Assembly: GCA_041402005.1 (NCBI GenBank)
Contig: JAWKTB010000003.1
Location: forward strand, 62,001-126,000
Source of the DNA: JAJRXR01 sp041402005
Lineage (GTDB): Bacteria > Planctomycetota > Phycisphaerae > Phycisphaerales > UBA1924
Length of the DNA: 64,000 nt
Reading direction: 5' to 3'
Each line of letters starts with the position of its first letter. Position 1 is the stretch's first letter. The notes beneath the pieces are model-generated. The model saw nothing but the letters and a program-made list of their open reading frames with translations, made no database searches and was not told the DNA's origin. This document shows, piece by piece, positions 24,546-32,574 of this stretch. A program made the position numbers and the translations under genes.

Positions 24546-25232
24546 TCATGTCTCGGCGGAGCCCTGGGGGGTGAGGCCGGCGGCGCGCTCCTCGCCGACG
24601 AGGCGTCGTTCGTCGGCGACCTCCTGCTCGGGGTCGATCGGGCGCGCGGGGTTGCCCTTGAGGCAGGCGCCGTCGGGGAACGACTTGTAGACGGAGGCGC
24701 GGGGCCAGACGCGGCACCCGTCGCCCAGCTCGACCTCGGGGGCGATGTAGGCGTCGATGCCGACGAAGCAGCGCTCGCCCAGCGTGATCGGTGGCTTGAC
24801 GAGGGGGAAGGTGGGGTCGGTCATGTCGTGCGTGCCGGCGCACAGGTGGGCACGGGCATCCAGGACGGAGTCGTCGCCGATGGTGATGGGCCCGAGTGAG
24901 TAGATGATCGCGCCCTCGCGGACCTGGACGCGCGCGCCGATGCGGACGTTCCAGGGGATGGTGACCTCGACGCGTGAGGCGAAGCGGCAGGCGCGCCCGA
25001 CCTTGCCGCCGAAGAGGCGGATGAGGGTGGAGCGTGCGGGGGGCAGGAGCGTCCAGCCGACCTTGCCGAAGGTCATCCACATGACGCGGGCGATGTTCTC
25101 TTTGAGGGTCCAGGGGGTCTTGCGGCTGAGGGCGGCGCGCGCGGTCGCGGAGCCGGCGGGGCCGACGCTGGTGGCGGGGGCCTCGGCGGCGGTCGCCTGG
25201 AGGGGCGGGGCTGTCGTCGAGGGGTCGGGCAT
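24546..25232 (-). CDS. WcaF-like O-acetyltransferase, copy 1
   Basis: This is a 228-residue protein from the ATG at 25232. A disordered N-terminal 45 residues (Pro/Ala/Thr-rich) precede the helix TLKENIARVMWMTFGKVGW and a hexapeptide beta-helix (ITIGDDSVLDARAHLCAGTHDM, ITLGERCFVGIDAYIAPEVE, LGDGCRVWPRASVYKSFP). The active His is in AGTHDM. It has the longest N-terminus of the three tandem copies, and its C-terminal coil differs from theirs (CLKGNPARPIDPE). Confidence 0.85.
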   Translation of the reverse strand: MPDPSTTAPPLQATAAEAPATSVGPAGSATARAALSRKTPWTLKENIARVMWMTFGKVGWTLLPPARSTLIRLFGGKVGRACRFASRVEVTIPWNVRIGARVQVREGAIIYSLGPITIGDDSVLDARAHLCAGTHDMTDPTFPLVKPPITLGERCFVGIDAYIAPEVELGDGCRVWPRASVYKSFPDGACLKGNPARPIDPEQEVADERRLVGEERAAGLTPQGSAET

Positions 25233-25312
25233 CGCTGAGGGTGTCGGCCTGTTCCGGGGGTGAGGTGAGCGATGGTAGGGGAGAGGGCGGGGGATCCGGC
25301 CCGAACCGGGGG

Positions 25313-26344
25313 TTATGGACGCGAGGCGGGGCGGGCGGCCAGCGCGTTGGCACGGGCGGCGATCTGGGCGGCGGTCATGCCTCGCCAGGCGGATTCTTTC
25401 GCGTCGAGGTTCCAGCCCAGGGCCGGGGTGTGCCCCTGGCGGACGCAGTCGGTGAGCCAGGCCCACCCGTCGGAGTTCCAGGCGTCGAAGTCCGGCGGGG
25501 CGGTGAAGACGCGGATGGCGCCTGGGGACTTGAGTCGGGCGGCTTGCTGGGTGTGCGTCTTGTAGTAGCGCTCGAGCGTCACCCAGGCGTAGTCCTTCTC
25601 CCAAGAGCGCAGAGGCAGGGGCTCGACGTAGACCTCCTGGCCCTGGCGGCGCTTGTAGGCGCGGACCATGTCGACGAGGGCTCGCTCGGGGCTGTCGTCC
25701 TCGTAGTTGGAGGCGGCGTCGAAGGCGATGGTGACGTGCTTGTAGTCGAGGATGCGGGTGAGCAGGAACATGCTCGCGGCACGGACGAGGTGATCGCGGA
25801 AGCGCCCCTCGTCGAGGGCGCGGGTGAGGTCATTCTCGCGGGTGCCGATGTAGACGACGACGCGCATGCCGGGCATCTCGCGCCCGATGCGTTCGAGGGC
25901 GTCGTCGAACTGCGTGATGTTCCAGGAGCGGTCCTTCTCGCGGGCGTCGTAGGCCTGGTCGAGGTCCATGCTCTTGGAGTCGGGGTCGTTGCCCAGGGGG
26001 TTGTGGACGATGAGGAGGCGGAAGCCCCGGTCGTAGAGGGGGCGGACGGACTTGGTGACCCACTCGTCGAACCCGCCGGGCTTCTGGACGCCGAAACCCT
26101 GGCGCAGGGGATTGTCGGCGGTCGCGACGTCGGTGGAGCCAAGGGGCCAGAAGACGGCGATGTCCTCGGGGCGGATCGCGTCCGGGGAGTCGGGCGCGTC
26201 GGAGGGCTTGGAGGAGGACTCGGCGGGTTTGTCCGTGGGGCGGTCGGCGCCGCCCGTCGGGAGCGTGCGCCCCGCGTTGGGCGCCGACGCACAGGCGAAG
26301 AGGGGCAGGAGGATGGCGAACGCGAGAGTTCGGCGTGCGTGCAC
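25313..26344 (-). CDS. lipoprotein, possibly a TIM-barrel glycan-active protein
   Basis: This is a 343-residue protein from a GTG at 26344, chosen because AAGGAG lies 7 nt upstream. The N-terminus HARRTLAFAILLPLFACAS is a lipoprotein signal with lipobox LFAC. After a Pro/Ser/Asp-rich linker (about residues 20-60) comes a compact domain of alternating strands and helices (FRLLIVHNPLGND, MRVVVYIGTREND, HVTIAFDAASNY, QEVYVEPLPLR, IRVFTAPPDFDAWN). That order looks like a beta/alpha barrel. I do not recognise the family. Its position inside the locus suggests a surface or periplasmic role in polysaccharide handling. Confidence 0.7.
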   Translation of the reverse strand: MHARRTLAFAILLPLFACASAPNAGRTLPTGGADRPTDKPAESSSKPSDAPDSPDAIRPEDIAVFWPLGSTDVATADNPLRQGFGVQKPGGFDEWVTKSVRPLYDRGFRLLIVHNPLGNDPDSKSMDLDQAYDAREKDRSWNITQFDDALERIGREMPGMRVVVYIGTRENDLTRALDEGRFRDHLVRAASMFLLTRILDYKHVTIAFDAASNYEDDSPERALVDMVRAYKRRQGQEVYVEPLPLRSWEKDYAWVTLERYYKTHTQQAARLKSPGAIRVFTAPPDFDAWNSDGWAWLTDCVRQGHTPALGWNLDAKESAWRGMTAAQIAARANALAARPASRP

Positions 26345-26423
26345 GGCGTGGCTCCTTCGGGGCATGGGCAAGGGTACACGCGGCGCGGCGCACGATCGGC
26401 GCGGCGGCGCGGAGTGACGCCAA

Positions 26424-27308
26424 TCAGCGCACGAGGGCCGTTTGTGCGGGCTCCCAGGCGTACCCCAGACGCTCGAGCACGCGCTCCATCACCGGTCGGA
26501 CGCGAACAAGGGTCTCGTCGTCGAGCTCGGCACGCCACTTGTCCACGCGGGAGGGGTCGGCGGTTTGCTCGGCGTGGACGATGACGGACTCGGCGTCGGC
26601 GAGGTCACAGTGCTCGCAGATCTCGACAAGCGTCTCGCGGGGGCGCGCGAGCAGGTCCTCGTACCGGAAGCGGAGGATCGGGGGAGCGCCCTCGCGCTCG
26701 AGCGCCTCGGCGTCGTCGAGGGCGCGGGTGAGACATCCGGCCCACTGCTTGGCGAGGATGACGTCGGGGTGATCGACGCCGACCCAGGACTTCCAGCCTT
26801 GGGGGCGTGGGCCCCAGTAGGCGAGCTTCTTGCCGGTGATCTTGCGGGTGATCGCGCCGAGGGTCTGCCCGGCGAAGGCGGGCCATTCGAGCGGGGGCGT
26901 GTGGCGCGCGCGGTAGAGGATCTTGGAGAGCCTGACGCCGCCGACCATGATCTCGCCCGTGGAGCGGAGGACCGAGCGTCCGTCGCGGACGACCATGATC
27001 AGGCGCGCGTCGGGGTAGACGGCGCGGATGAAGCGGACGCGGAGCATGTTGCTCGGCGTCTTCTCGACGAGGCGCTGGCGTCCCTGCTCTTGCACGAACT
27101 TGTTGAAAGTCTTGTGGATGTGCGCGATGACGCGCGGGCGGGCGTTGACCTCTGTCAAAACGTCGTCGGGGGTGTAGGCGTTGCCCCAGGTCCAGACGTG
27201 ACGGGGCTCTTCCCAGTAGGCGAGGGCGGGGTGGTGTCGGAAGAGGTCGCCGAGCCAGGTGGTGCCCGAGCGGTGCGAGCCGAGGAGGATGATGGGGGCA
27301 TCGCTCAT
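26424..27308 (-). CDS. sulfotransferase, PAPS-dependent (second)
   Basis: This is a 294-residue protein from the ATG at 27308. The N-terminal PIILLGSHRSGTTWLGDLF is the phosphosulfate-binding loop. LIMVVRDGRSVLRST is the 3'-phosphate site with RDGRSV in place of RDPRxV, a common Sulfotransfer_3 form. VEKTPSNMLRVRFI and RYEDLLARPRETL are family blocks. It is only distantly related to the sulfotransferase at 17768, so it likely sulfates another position or sugar. The deacetylase gene ends 14 bp upstream. Confidence 0.88.
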   Translation of the reverse strand: MSDAPIILLGSHRSGTTWLGDLFRHHPALAYWEEPRHVWTWGNAYTPDDVLTEVNARPRVIAHIHKTFNKFVQEQGRQRLVEKTPSNMLRVRFIRAVYPDARLIMVVRDGRSVLRSTGEIMVGGVRLSKILYRARHTPPLEWPAFAGQTLGAITRKITGKKLAYWGPRPQGWKSWVGVDHPDVILAKQWAGCLTRALDDAEALEREGAPPILRFRYEDLLARPRETLVEICEHCDLADAESVIVHAEQTADPSRVDKWRAELDDETLVRVRPVMERVLERLGYAWEPAQTALVR

Positions 27309-27321
27309 CGGGCGGGTTGTA

Positions 27322-28245
27322 TCAGGCGGCGGGGGCGTCGGCGCGAGGTTTGGCGATCGGCGCGGTCGGGGCGGCGGCGAGCTGCTGGTCGAGGACGGCC
27401 CGGCAGGTGTCCCAGCGGTACGTAGCAAGGAGCGATTCGAGCTTCGCGGTGGTGGACTTCATGCCGACGTAGCACTTGAAGCGCCGGTGGGGGGGCATGG
27501 GGACGCGTGGGCAGTCGGGGGCGAAGTCGCGGGGGTGGAGGTAGACGACGGTGGGACGACCGGCGGCGGCTTCTTGTTTCACGGCGTGGTGGATGAGGGG
27601 CTTGGGCAGGACGCGCATGTACCCGCCGCCGGAGTAGCAGAGTTTTTTGGGGCCGAAGCTGGCGATGGACATGGGCAACTCGGGGATCGTGCGTCCGGAG
27701 GGTGTGGTGATGGTGTGGGCGCCCTGCGGGCAGGCATAGCCGCCGTGACCTCGGGAGGCGGGGAAGAGGGAAGCGTCGTACTCCAGCCCAGCGTCGAGCA
27801 GGACGTCGAAGGCCCACTCCGTGCCGGGGGTGATGGAGAAGGAGGGGGCGCGGAAGCCCTTGATCGGGATGTCCGAGAGGCCGGGGGCGGCGCGGATCGC
27901 GGCTATGGAGTCGGCGATGTCCTGGGCGAAGACGTCGGGCGTGAGTTCGTAGACCTTACGGTGCCAGAAGGAGTGCGTCGCGAGCTCGTGCCCGGCGTCG
28001 GCGATGCGGCGGACGAGGGCAGGGTGCTTGTCGGCGACCCAGCCGAGCATGAAGAAGGTGGCCCGCGCATCGTGGCGATCGCAGATCGAGAGGATGTGAT
28101 CGGTGTAGCGCTCGACGAGGGAAGACTCGGCGTGGAGCGCCGGCCACTTCTCTGGGTCTTCGACCGCGGCGACCTCGACGATGTGGAACCAGTCCTCGAT
28201 GTCGAAGCTGAGGGCGTGGACGAGCTGGTCGTTGCGGTCGGTCAC
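27322..28245 (-). CDS. polysaccharide deacetylase, XrtA/PEP-CTERM-associated type
   Basis: This is a 307-residue NodB-fold enzyme. The metal motif begins ALSFDIEDWFHI, an early signature of the exosortase-linked subfamily. HELATHSFWHRKVYEL gives the two metal His, and FRAPSFSI is the Arg motif. The C-terminal part PTVVYLHPRDFAP with MPPHRRFKCYVGM matches the DUF3473 extension. It removes N-acetyl groups from exopolysaccharide. It is the strongest link between this locus and the PEP-CTERM-like proteins elsewhere in the window. No exosortase gene is seen here. It starts at GTG 28245, just after the formyltransferase gene. Confidence 0.9.
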   Translation of the reverse strand: MTDRNDQLVHALSFDIEDWFHIVEVAAVEDPEKWPALHAESSLVERYTDHILSICDRHDARATFFMLGWVADKHPALVRRIADAGHELATHSFWHRKVYELTPDVFAQDIADSIAAIRAAPGLSDIPIKGFRAPSFSITPGTEWAFDVLLDAGLEYDASLFPASRGHGGYACPQGAHTITTPSGRTIPELPMSIASFGPKKLCYSGGGYMRVLPKPLIHHAVKQEAAAGRPTVVYLHPRDFAPDCPRVPMPPHRRFKCYVGMKSTTAKLESLLATYRWDTCRAVLDQQLAAAPTAPIAKPRADAPAA

Positions 28246-28252
28246 GGCTGTG

Positions 28253-29158
28253 TCAGAAGAACTTGTGCCCCGCGGCCTTGAACCGCTGCACGTCGGCCTT
28301 GGTTGGCATGGAGAAGTGTGTTAGCTCGGCCTCGGGGTTCGGCATCGTCTCGACGGGCTCGCCGCGCAGGGCGGCTTCCTCGACCCTTTTGACGCACTCG
28401 ATGATCGCCTCGGCGGCCAGGTCCTTCGAGCGGGCCATGACGTCCTCGAGGGTGTCGTGCTTGTGGATTTTGTAGGTCTTCTGCACGACGATGGGGCCGT
28501 TATCGAGCTTGGCGTCGACGAAGTGGACGGAGACGCCGCCGAGGGGCTCATCGTTGGCGAGCGTCCAGAAGCTGGGCATGAGGCCACGGTACTTGGGGAG
28601 GATGGCGCCGTGGCAGTTGACGATGCCGAGGGGGGTCTGCTCGCGCAGGGCCTTGCGGTAGAGCTGGGTGCCACTGATGGAGACGATGAAATCGACGCCG
28701 TTGTCGCGGAGCATGGCGCGGAACTCTTCGGAGTTGACGTCGGGCATGTCGTGGAGAGGGACGCCGTACTTTCTTGCTACGGCGCCCACGGAGTAGCAGT
28801 TCTTGGTGGAGCCGAGGATGTCGTTGACGACTTTGGCCTTGAGCTTGCGCCAGACGAAGTTGCGGAGCTTCCACTGGAAGTACCACGGGCCGTACATCTT
28901 GAGCAGGTCCATCGCGGTCTGAAACACAGTCCGCTTGCCCTGGGCGACGGACTGGACGTTGATGCCGGCGGTGGTGTCGGCGAACTCACGCAGGTACTTG
29001 TCGAGGACCTTGGGGAGGAAGAAGGGCTCGTTCTGGATGAAGACGTACTTGATGACGGTGGACTTGTTCCACCCGGGGAGGCCGGGCTGGGGCTTCTCCG
29101 CGGGTTTGGGCGAGCTTTGTGTCGTGGTCGGCTCGGGCATGGTGGCGGCTTCGGGCAT
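28253..29158 (-). CDS. formyltransferase-family protein (methionyl-tRNA formyltransferase-like)
   Basis: This is a 301-residue protein with a formyl-transferase N domain. The catalytic Asn-His pair is in GIVNCHGAILPKYRGLMPSF, and the Asp is in VHFVDAKLDNGPIV. Family members move a formyl group from 10-formyl-tetrahydrofolate. A true Fmt would carry a C-terminal OB domain, which is missing here. The position between a deacetylase and a glycosyltransferase gene suggests it formylates an amino sugar in the polysaccharide. The first 25 residues are Pro/Thr-rich. Confidence 0.82.
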   Translation of the reverse strand: MPEAATMPEPTTTQSSPKPAEKPQPGLPGWNKSTVIKYVFIQNEPFFLPKVLDKYLREFADTTAGINVQSVAQGKRTVFQTAMDLLKMYGPWYFQWKLRNFVWRKLKAKVVNDILGSTKNCYSVGAVARKYGVPLHDMPDVNSEEFRAMLRDNGVDFIVSISGTQLYRKALREQTPLGIVNCHGAILPKYRGLMPSFWTLANDEPLGGVSVHFVDAKLDNGPIVVQKTYKIHKHDTLEDVMARSKDLAAEAIIECVKRVEEAALRGEPVETMPNPEAELTHFSMPTKADVQRFKAAGHKFF

Positions 29159-29166
29159 CGGGGGTC

Positions 29167-30459
29167 CTAGGCGGCTGTCTCGCGGGCGGGCTCATTCTGC
29201 GCGTCGGCGGCGGGGGCTGGGGCGCTGGCTTCGACGACGCCGCGCTCGATCACGTCGCAGACGAGGGCGATGGATCGTGCGCTTGCGAACTCGGCGGCGA
29301 GGGCCTCGCGCGCCAGCTCGCCCATGCGGGCGCGGCGTTCTGGCGAGGCGGAGGCGGCCTGCTCGATGGCGGCGACGGTCGCGTCCACGTCGGCGTGGTT
29401 CACGTGCCAGCCGATCTCGTGGTTCTTGAGGATGTCGGAGGCGTGGCAGGGGTCGGGGGCGACGAGGAGGATGGGGCGGGCGACCGCCATGGCGCCGTAG
29501 ACCTTGCAGGGGTGCACGACGCCGACGACCTGGGGGCCGACGGTGACGACGTGCAGGTCGGCGGCGGAGAGCGAGTACTTGATCTTCTCGAGGGGCTGGT
29601 AGGGCAGGTCGAGGATGTTGCCCGGGTTGTGGGTGGCGATGGTGCGCCGGACGTCCTCCTTGCCGACGCCGCCGCCGATGAAGGCGAAGACGATGTCGTC
29701 GCGGTCCTTGAGGCGCACCGCGGCGTCGAGGATGGTCGTGACCGGCGTCGAGAAGCCGTGGTTGCCCGAGTACATGACGACGAACTTGCCGTCGAGGGCG
29801 TAGTCCTTGCGGAAGGGGTTGGTCTCGTGGGGGATGGGCTCGAGGACGTCGTCGTGGGCCCAGGGAGGGATGACGTGGAGCTTCTCGGAGACGTCTCGCA
29901 TCTTGTTGATGCGGTCGCCCATGAAGCGGTCGAGGACGATGACGTCGTCGGCGCGCTTGAGGACGGCCTGCTGGAAGCGGAGCATGAGCTTCACGGGCAG
30001 GGAACCCGGCTTCATCTTGCCCAGCTCGATGACCTGGTCGGGGTTGACGTCCATGACCCAGTACTTGAGGGGGACGCGCCGGATCGCACGGATGACCAGG
30101 GCGCCGACGGCGCACATGGGGGGCGAGGTGGAGACGAAGAGGCAGGCGAGCTTGCGGGTGAAGAGGCCGTGGGCGATGGCCTGGACGAGGAAGAGGAGCT
30201 GGGCGAGGATGCGGAGGGGGATGGAGGCATTGCCGAAGCTGGACAGGGGCATGCGCCGGATCTCGACGCCGTCGCGAGTTTCGCGCGCGGGGAACTTCAG
30301 GGTCGGGTCGTCGTAGCCCCGGGCGGAGGTGATGACCTTGACGCGGTGGCCCCGTTTGGCGAGGGCGGCGGCGGCGTCGTGGAAGTGCTGGCCGACGGCG
30401 GGGGAGTCGGGGACGTAGACCTGCGAGATGATGAGGATGGTCTTGTCGTGGAGTGGCAC
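29167..30459 (-). CDS. glycosyltransferase, family 4 (WbuB-like)
   Basis: This is a 430-residue GT-B protein. The start (KTILIISQVYVPDSPAVGQHF) and the block LKYWVMDVNPDQVIELGKM match the WbuB/WbnC group, which often initiates or extends O-antigen-like units. The donor domain includes VVMYSGNHGFSTPVTTILDA, FAFIGGGVGKEDV and VVHPCKVYGAMAVARPI. The last 25 residues are Ala/Pro-rich. It is the first gene of the main polysaccharide run on the minus strand. Confidence 0.87.
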   Translation of the reverse strand: MPLHDKTILIISQVYVPDSPAVGQHFHDAAAALAKRGHRVKVITSARGYDDPTLKFPARETRDGVEIRRMPLSSFGNASIPLRILAQLLFLVQAIAHGLFTRKLACLFVSTSPPMCAVGALVIRAIRRVPLKYWVMDVNPDQVIELGKMKPGSLPVKLMLRFQQAVLKRADDVIVLDRFMGDRINKMRDVSEKLHVIPPWAHDDVLEPIPHETNPFRKDYALDGKFVVMYSGNHGFSTPVTTILDAAVRLKDRDDIVFAFIGGGVGKEDVRRTIATHNPGNILDLPYQPLEKIKYSLSAADLHVVTVGPQVVGVVHPCKVYGAMAVARPILLVAPDPCHASDILKNHEIGWHVNHADVDATVAAIEQAASASPERRARMGELAREALAAEFASARSIALVCDVIERGVVEASAPAPAADAQNEPARETAA

Positions 30460-30589
30460 GGCGTTGTTTCCGCGTGGGCGCGGGGTGCACGGACATCATT
30501 GGGGCACGCTCGCCCCTGGTCCGGAGAATCGACCCGGGGGCGTGGGCTCTTGAGGCTCAGTACCCGGTCGGGCGGGGAGAGGTTCGGCG

Positions 30590-32500
30590 TCAGGGCCCGG
30601 GGTGGAAGGGGAAGGCGAGGGGGGCGAGGACGAGGGTGAGGACGAGAACGAGGAGGGTGAGGGGGACGCCGAGGCGGGCGTAGTCGGTGAAGCGGTAGCC
30701 GCCGGGGCCGTAGACCATGAGGTTGGTGACGAGGCCGATGGGGGTAATGAAGGCGGCGGCGCTGGCGATCATGAGGGCGATGACGAAGGGCTCGGGGCTG
30801 ACGCTCATGTCCTTGGCGACGCCCATGGCGATGGGGAACATGAGGACGGCGGCGGCCTTGTTGGTGACGAGCTGGGCGAAGATGGTGGTCGAGAGGAAGA
30901 GGCCGGCGAGGGCGGCGTAGGGGCCGAGGGGGCCGACGACGCTGAAGATGGCGTGAGCGATGAGGGCGGCGGCGCCGGTGGTGGTCATCGCGCGCCCGAT
31001 GCCGATGGCGGCGGCGATGACGATGAGGACCTGCCAGTTGATCGAGTTGCGTGCGACGGTTCCCGTACAGCAGCGCGTCAGCACCATGGCGACAGCGGCG
31101 ATGAGACCGGCGCCGACGGGGACCAGGCGGATGCCGGGGATCGTCAGCACGATGACGAGCCCGAGCATGATGAGCATGGCGACCCAGGCGCGCTCGTGTC
31201 GGACAACGCGCGAGCCGACGACGTCCGAGACCAGGTAGAAGTGGTCCGAGTTGCGGTAGGCGGGGACGAAGCCCGAGTGGGTGGAGAGCAGGAGCGTGTC
31301 GCCCGGGCGGAGGATGATGTCGCCGACCTTCTTCTTGATGCGCACGCCGCCACGATGGACGGCGATGATGGCGGCATTGTACTTGGTGCGGAACTGGCTC
31401 TCGCGGACGGTGCGCCGAACGAGCGGGGAGTTGTGGCTGACGACGGCCTCGACGATGGTCCGGTTGCGCCGGTCGGCCTCGACCTTGTCGATCTGGTCGG
31501 TGGCCGGCTTGAGGCCCTTGATCTTGAGCAGGTCCACGACGGACTCGACGACGCCGACGAACTTGAGACGGTCGCCCGATTCGAGGATCTCCTCGGGGCT
31601 GACCGCGGGCATGACGTTGCCCTCGCGCTCGAGCTCGGAGAGGAAGAGGCCCGGGAGCTGGCGGAGGCCCGCGCCCTCGATGCTCTTGCCGATGAGCGGG
31701 CACGTGGGGTCGACCTCGATCTCGACGGTGTATCGCCTCGCCTCGTCGCCCGAGTCGCCCGGGGCGACGCGTTCGGGCAGGACGTAGCGGGCGATGAGGG
31801 TGATGAGCGCGACGCCGAGGATCGCGGAGGGGACGCCCACGACGCCGACCCACCAGAAGCGTTTGAGGGTGGAGGGCTCGGCGAGGCCGAGTTGGGTGAG
31901 GCGGTCGGCGTTGTCGTGGAAGTAGGCGATGTAGAGGCCATCGACGGCGATGTTGGTGCTGGTGCCGATGAGCGTGCAGGCGCCGCCGAGGATGGCGGCG
32001 AAGGAGAGGGGCATGAGCAGGCGCGAGGGGGAGAGGCGAAGCTTGCGGGCCCAGTCGATGATGACGGGGGTGTACATCGCGACGATGGGGGTGTTGTTCA
32101 TGAAGGCCGAGAGGATGGTGACGGGGACCATCATGCGGAGCTGGGCGCCGGCGAGTGTCTTGGGTTTGCCGAGGAGTCGTTCGGAGATGAGGTTGATGGC
32201 GCCGGTCTCGGCGAGCCCGGTCGCGACCACGAAGAGGGCGGCGATCATGATGACGGAGGGGTCGGCGAAGCCGACGATCGCGGAGCGGGCGTCGATGACG
32301 CCCCCGAAGATGGCGTCACCGGCGACGAGGGCGGCCAGGGCCGAGACCATCGCGGTGTCCGTCCCGACCTTGCCCGAGGCGAGGGCCGCGACGAGGAAGA
32401 CCAGCACGACGAGAGTGAAGGCGATGGCGAGGGTCAAGCGGGCCGGCTCCTGCACGCGGCGCGGCGGGGTGGAATCGTAAGCCCCGGGCTGGGCGCGCAC
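30590..32500 (-). CDS. SLC13-type permease with two RCK_C domains (probable sulfate/anion importer)
   Basis: This 636-residue inner-membrane transporter has two hydrophobic halves (residues about 25-230 and 430-630). Each has the DASS signature: FMNNTPIVAMYTPV in the first, LVTNKAAAVLMFPI in the second. They flank two soluble TrkA-C/RCK_C domains (EIEVDPTCPLIGKSIEGAGL, then VVSHNSPLVRRTVRESQFR). Similar proteins are annotated as sulfate or di/tricarboxylate importers. With sat, cysC, cysQ and sulfotransferases nearby, sulfate is the likely substrate (inference). The upstream start is a GTG; a TTG at 32437 behind AGGAG is an alternative. Confidence 0.8.
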   Translation of the reverse strand: MRAQPGAYDSTPPRRVQEPARLTLAIAFTLVVLVFLVAALASGKVGTDTAMVSALAALVAGDAIFGGVIDARSAIVGFADPSVIMIAALFVVATGLAETGAINLISERLLGKPKTLAGAQLRMMVPVTILSAFMNNTPIVAMYTPVIIDWARKLRLSPSRLLMPLSFAAILGGACTLIGTSTNIAVDGLYIAYFHDNADRLTQLGLAEPSTLKRFWWVGVVGVPSAILGVALITLIARYVLPERVAPGDSGDEARRYTVEIEVDPTCPLIGKSIEGAGLRQLPGLFLSELEREGNVMPAVSPEEILESGDRLKFVGVVESVVDLLKIKGLKPATDQIDKVEADRRNRTIVEAVVSHNSPLVRRTVRESQFRTKYNAAIIAVHRGGVRIKKKVGDIILRPGDTLLLSTHSGFVPAYRNSDHFYLVSDVVGSRVVRHERAWVAMLIMLGLVIVLTIPGIRLVPVGAGLIAAVAMVLTRCCTGTVARNSINWQVLIVIAAAIGIGRAMTTTGAAALIAHAIFSVVGPLGPYAALAGLFLSTTIFAQLVTNKAAAVLMFPIAMGVAKDMSVSPEPFVIALMIASAAAFITPIGLVTNLMVYGPGGYRFTDYARLGVPLTLLVLVLTLVLAPLAFPFHPGP

Positions 32501-32574
32501 GCAACGCCGCCCCGGGGTCTATCGGGCCTCGGGGCGGGCGGCTTTGAAAGGGGTTGGCGCCCCCGCTCAGAACC

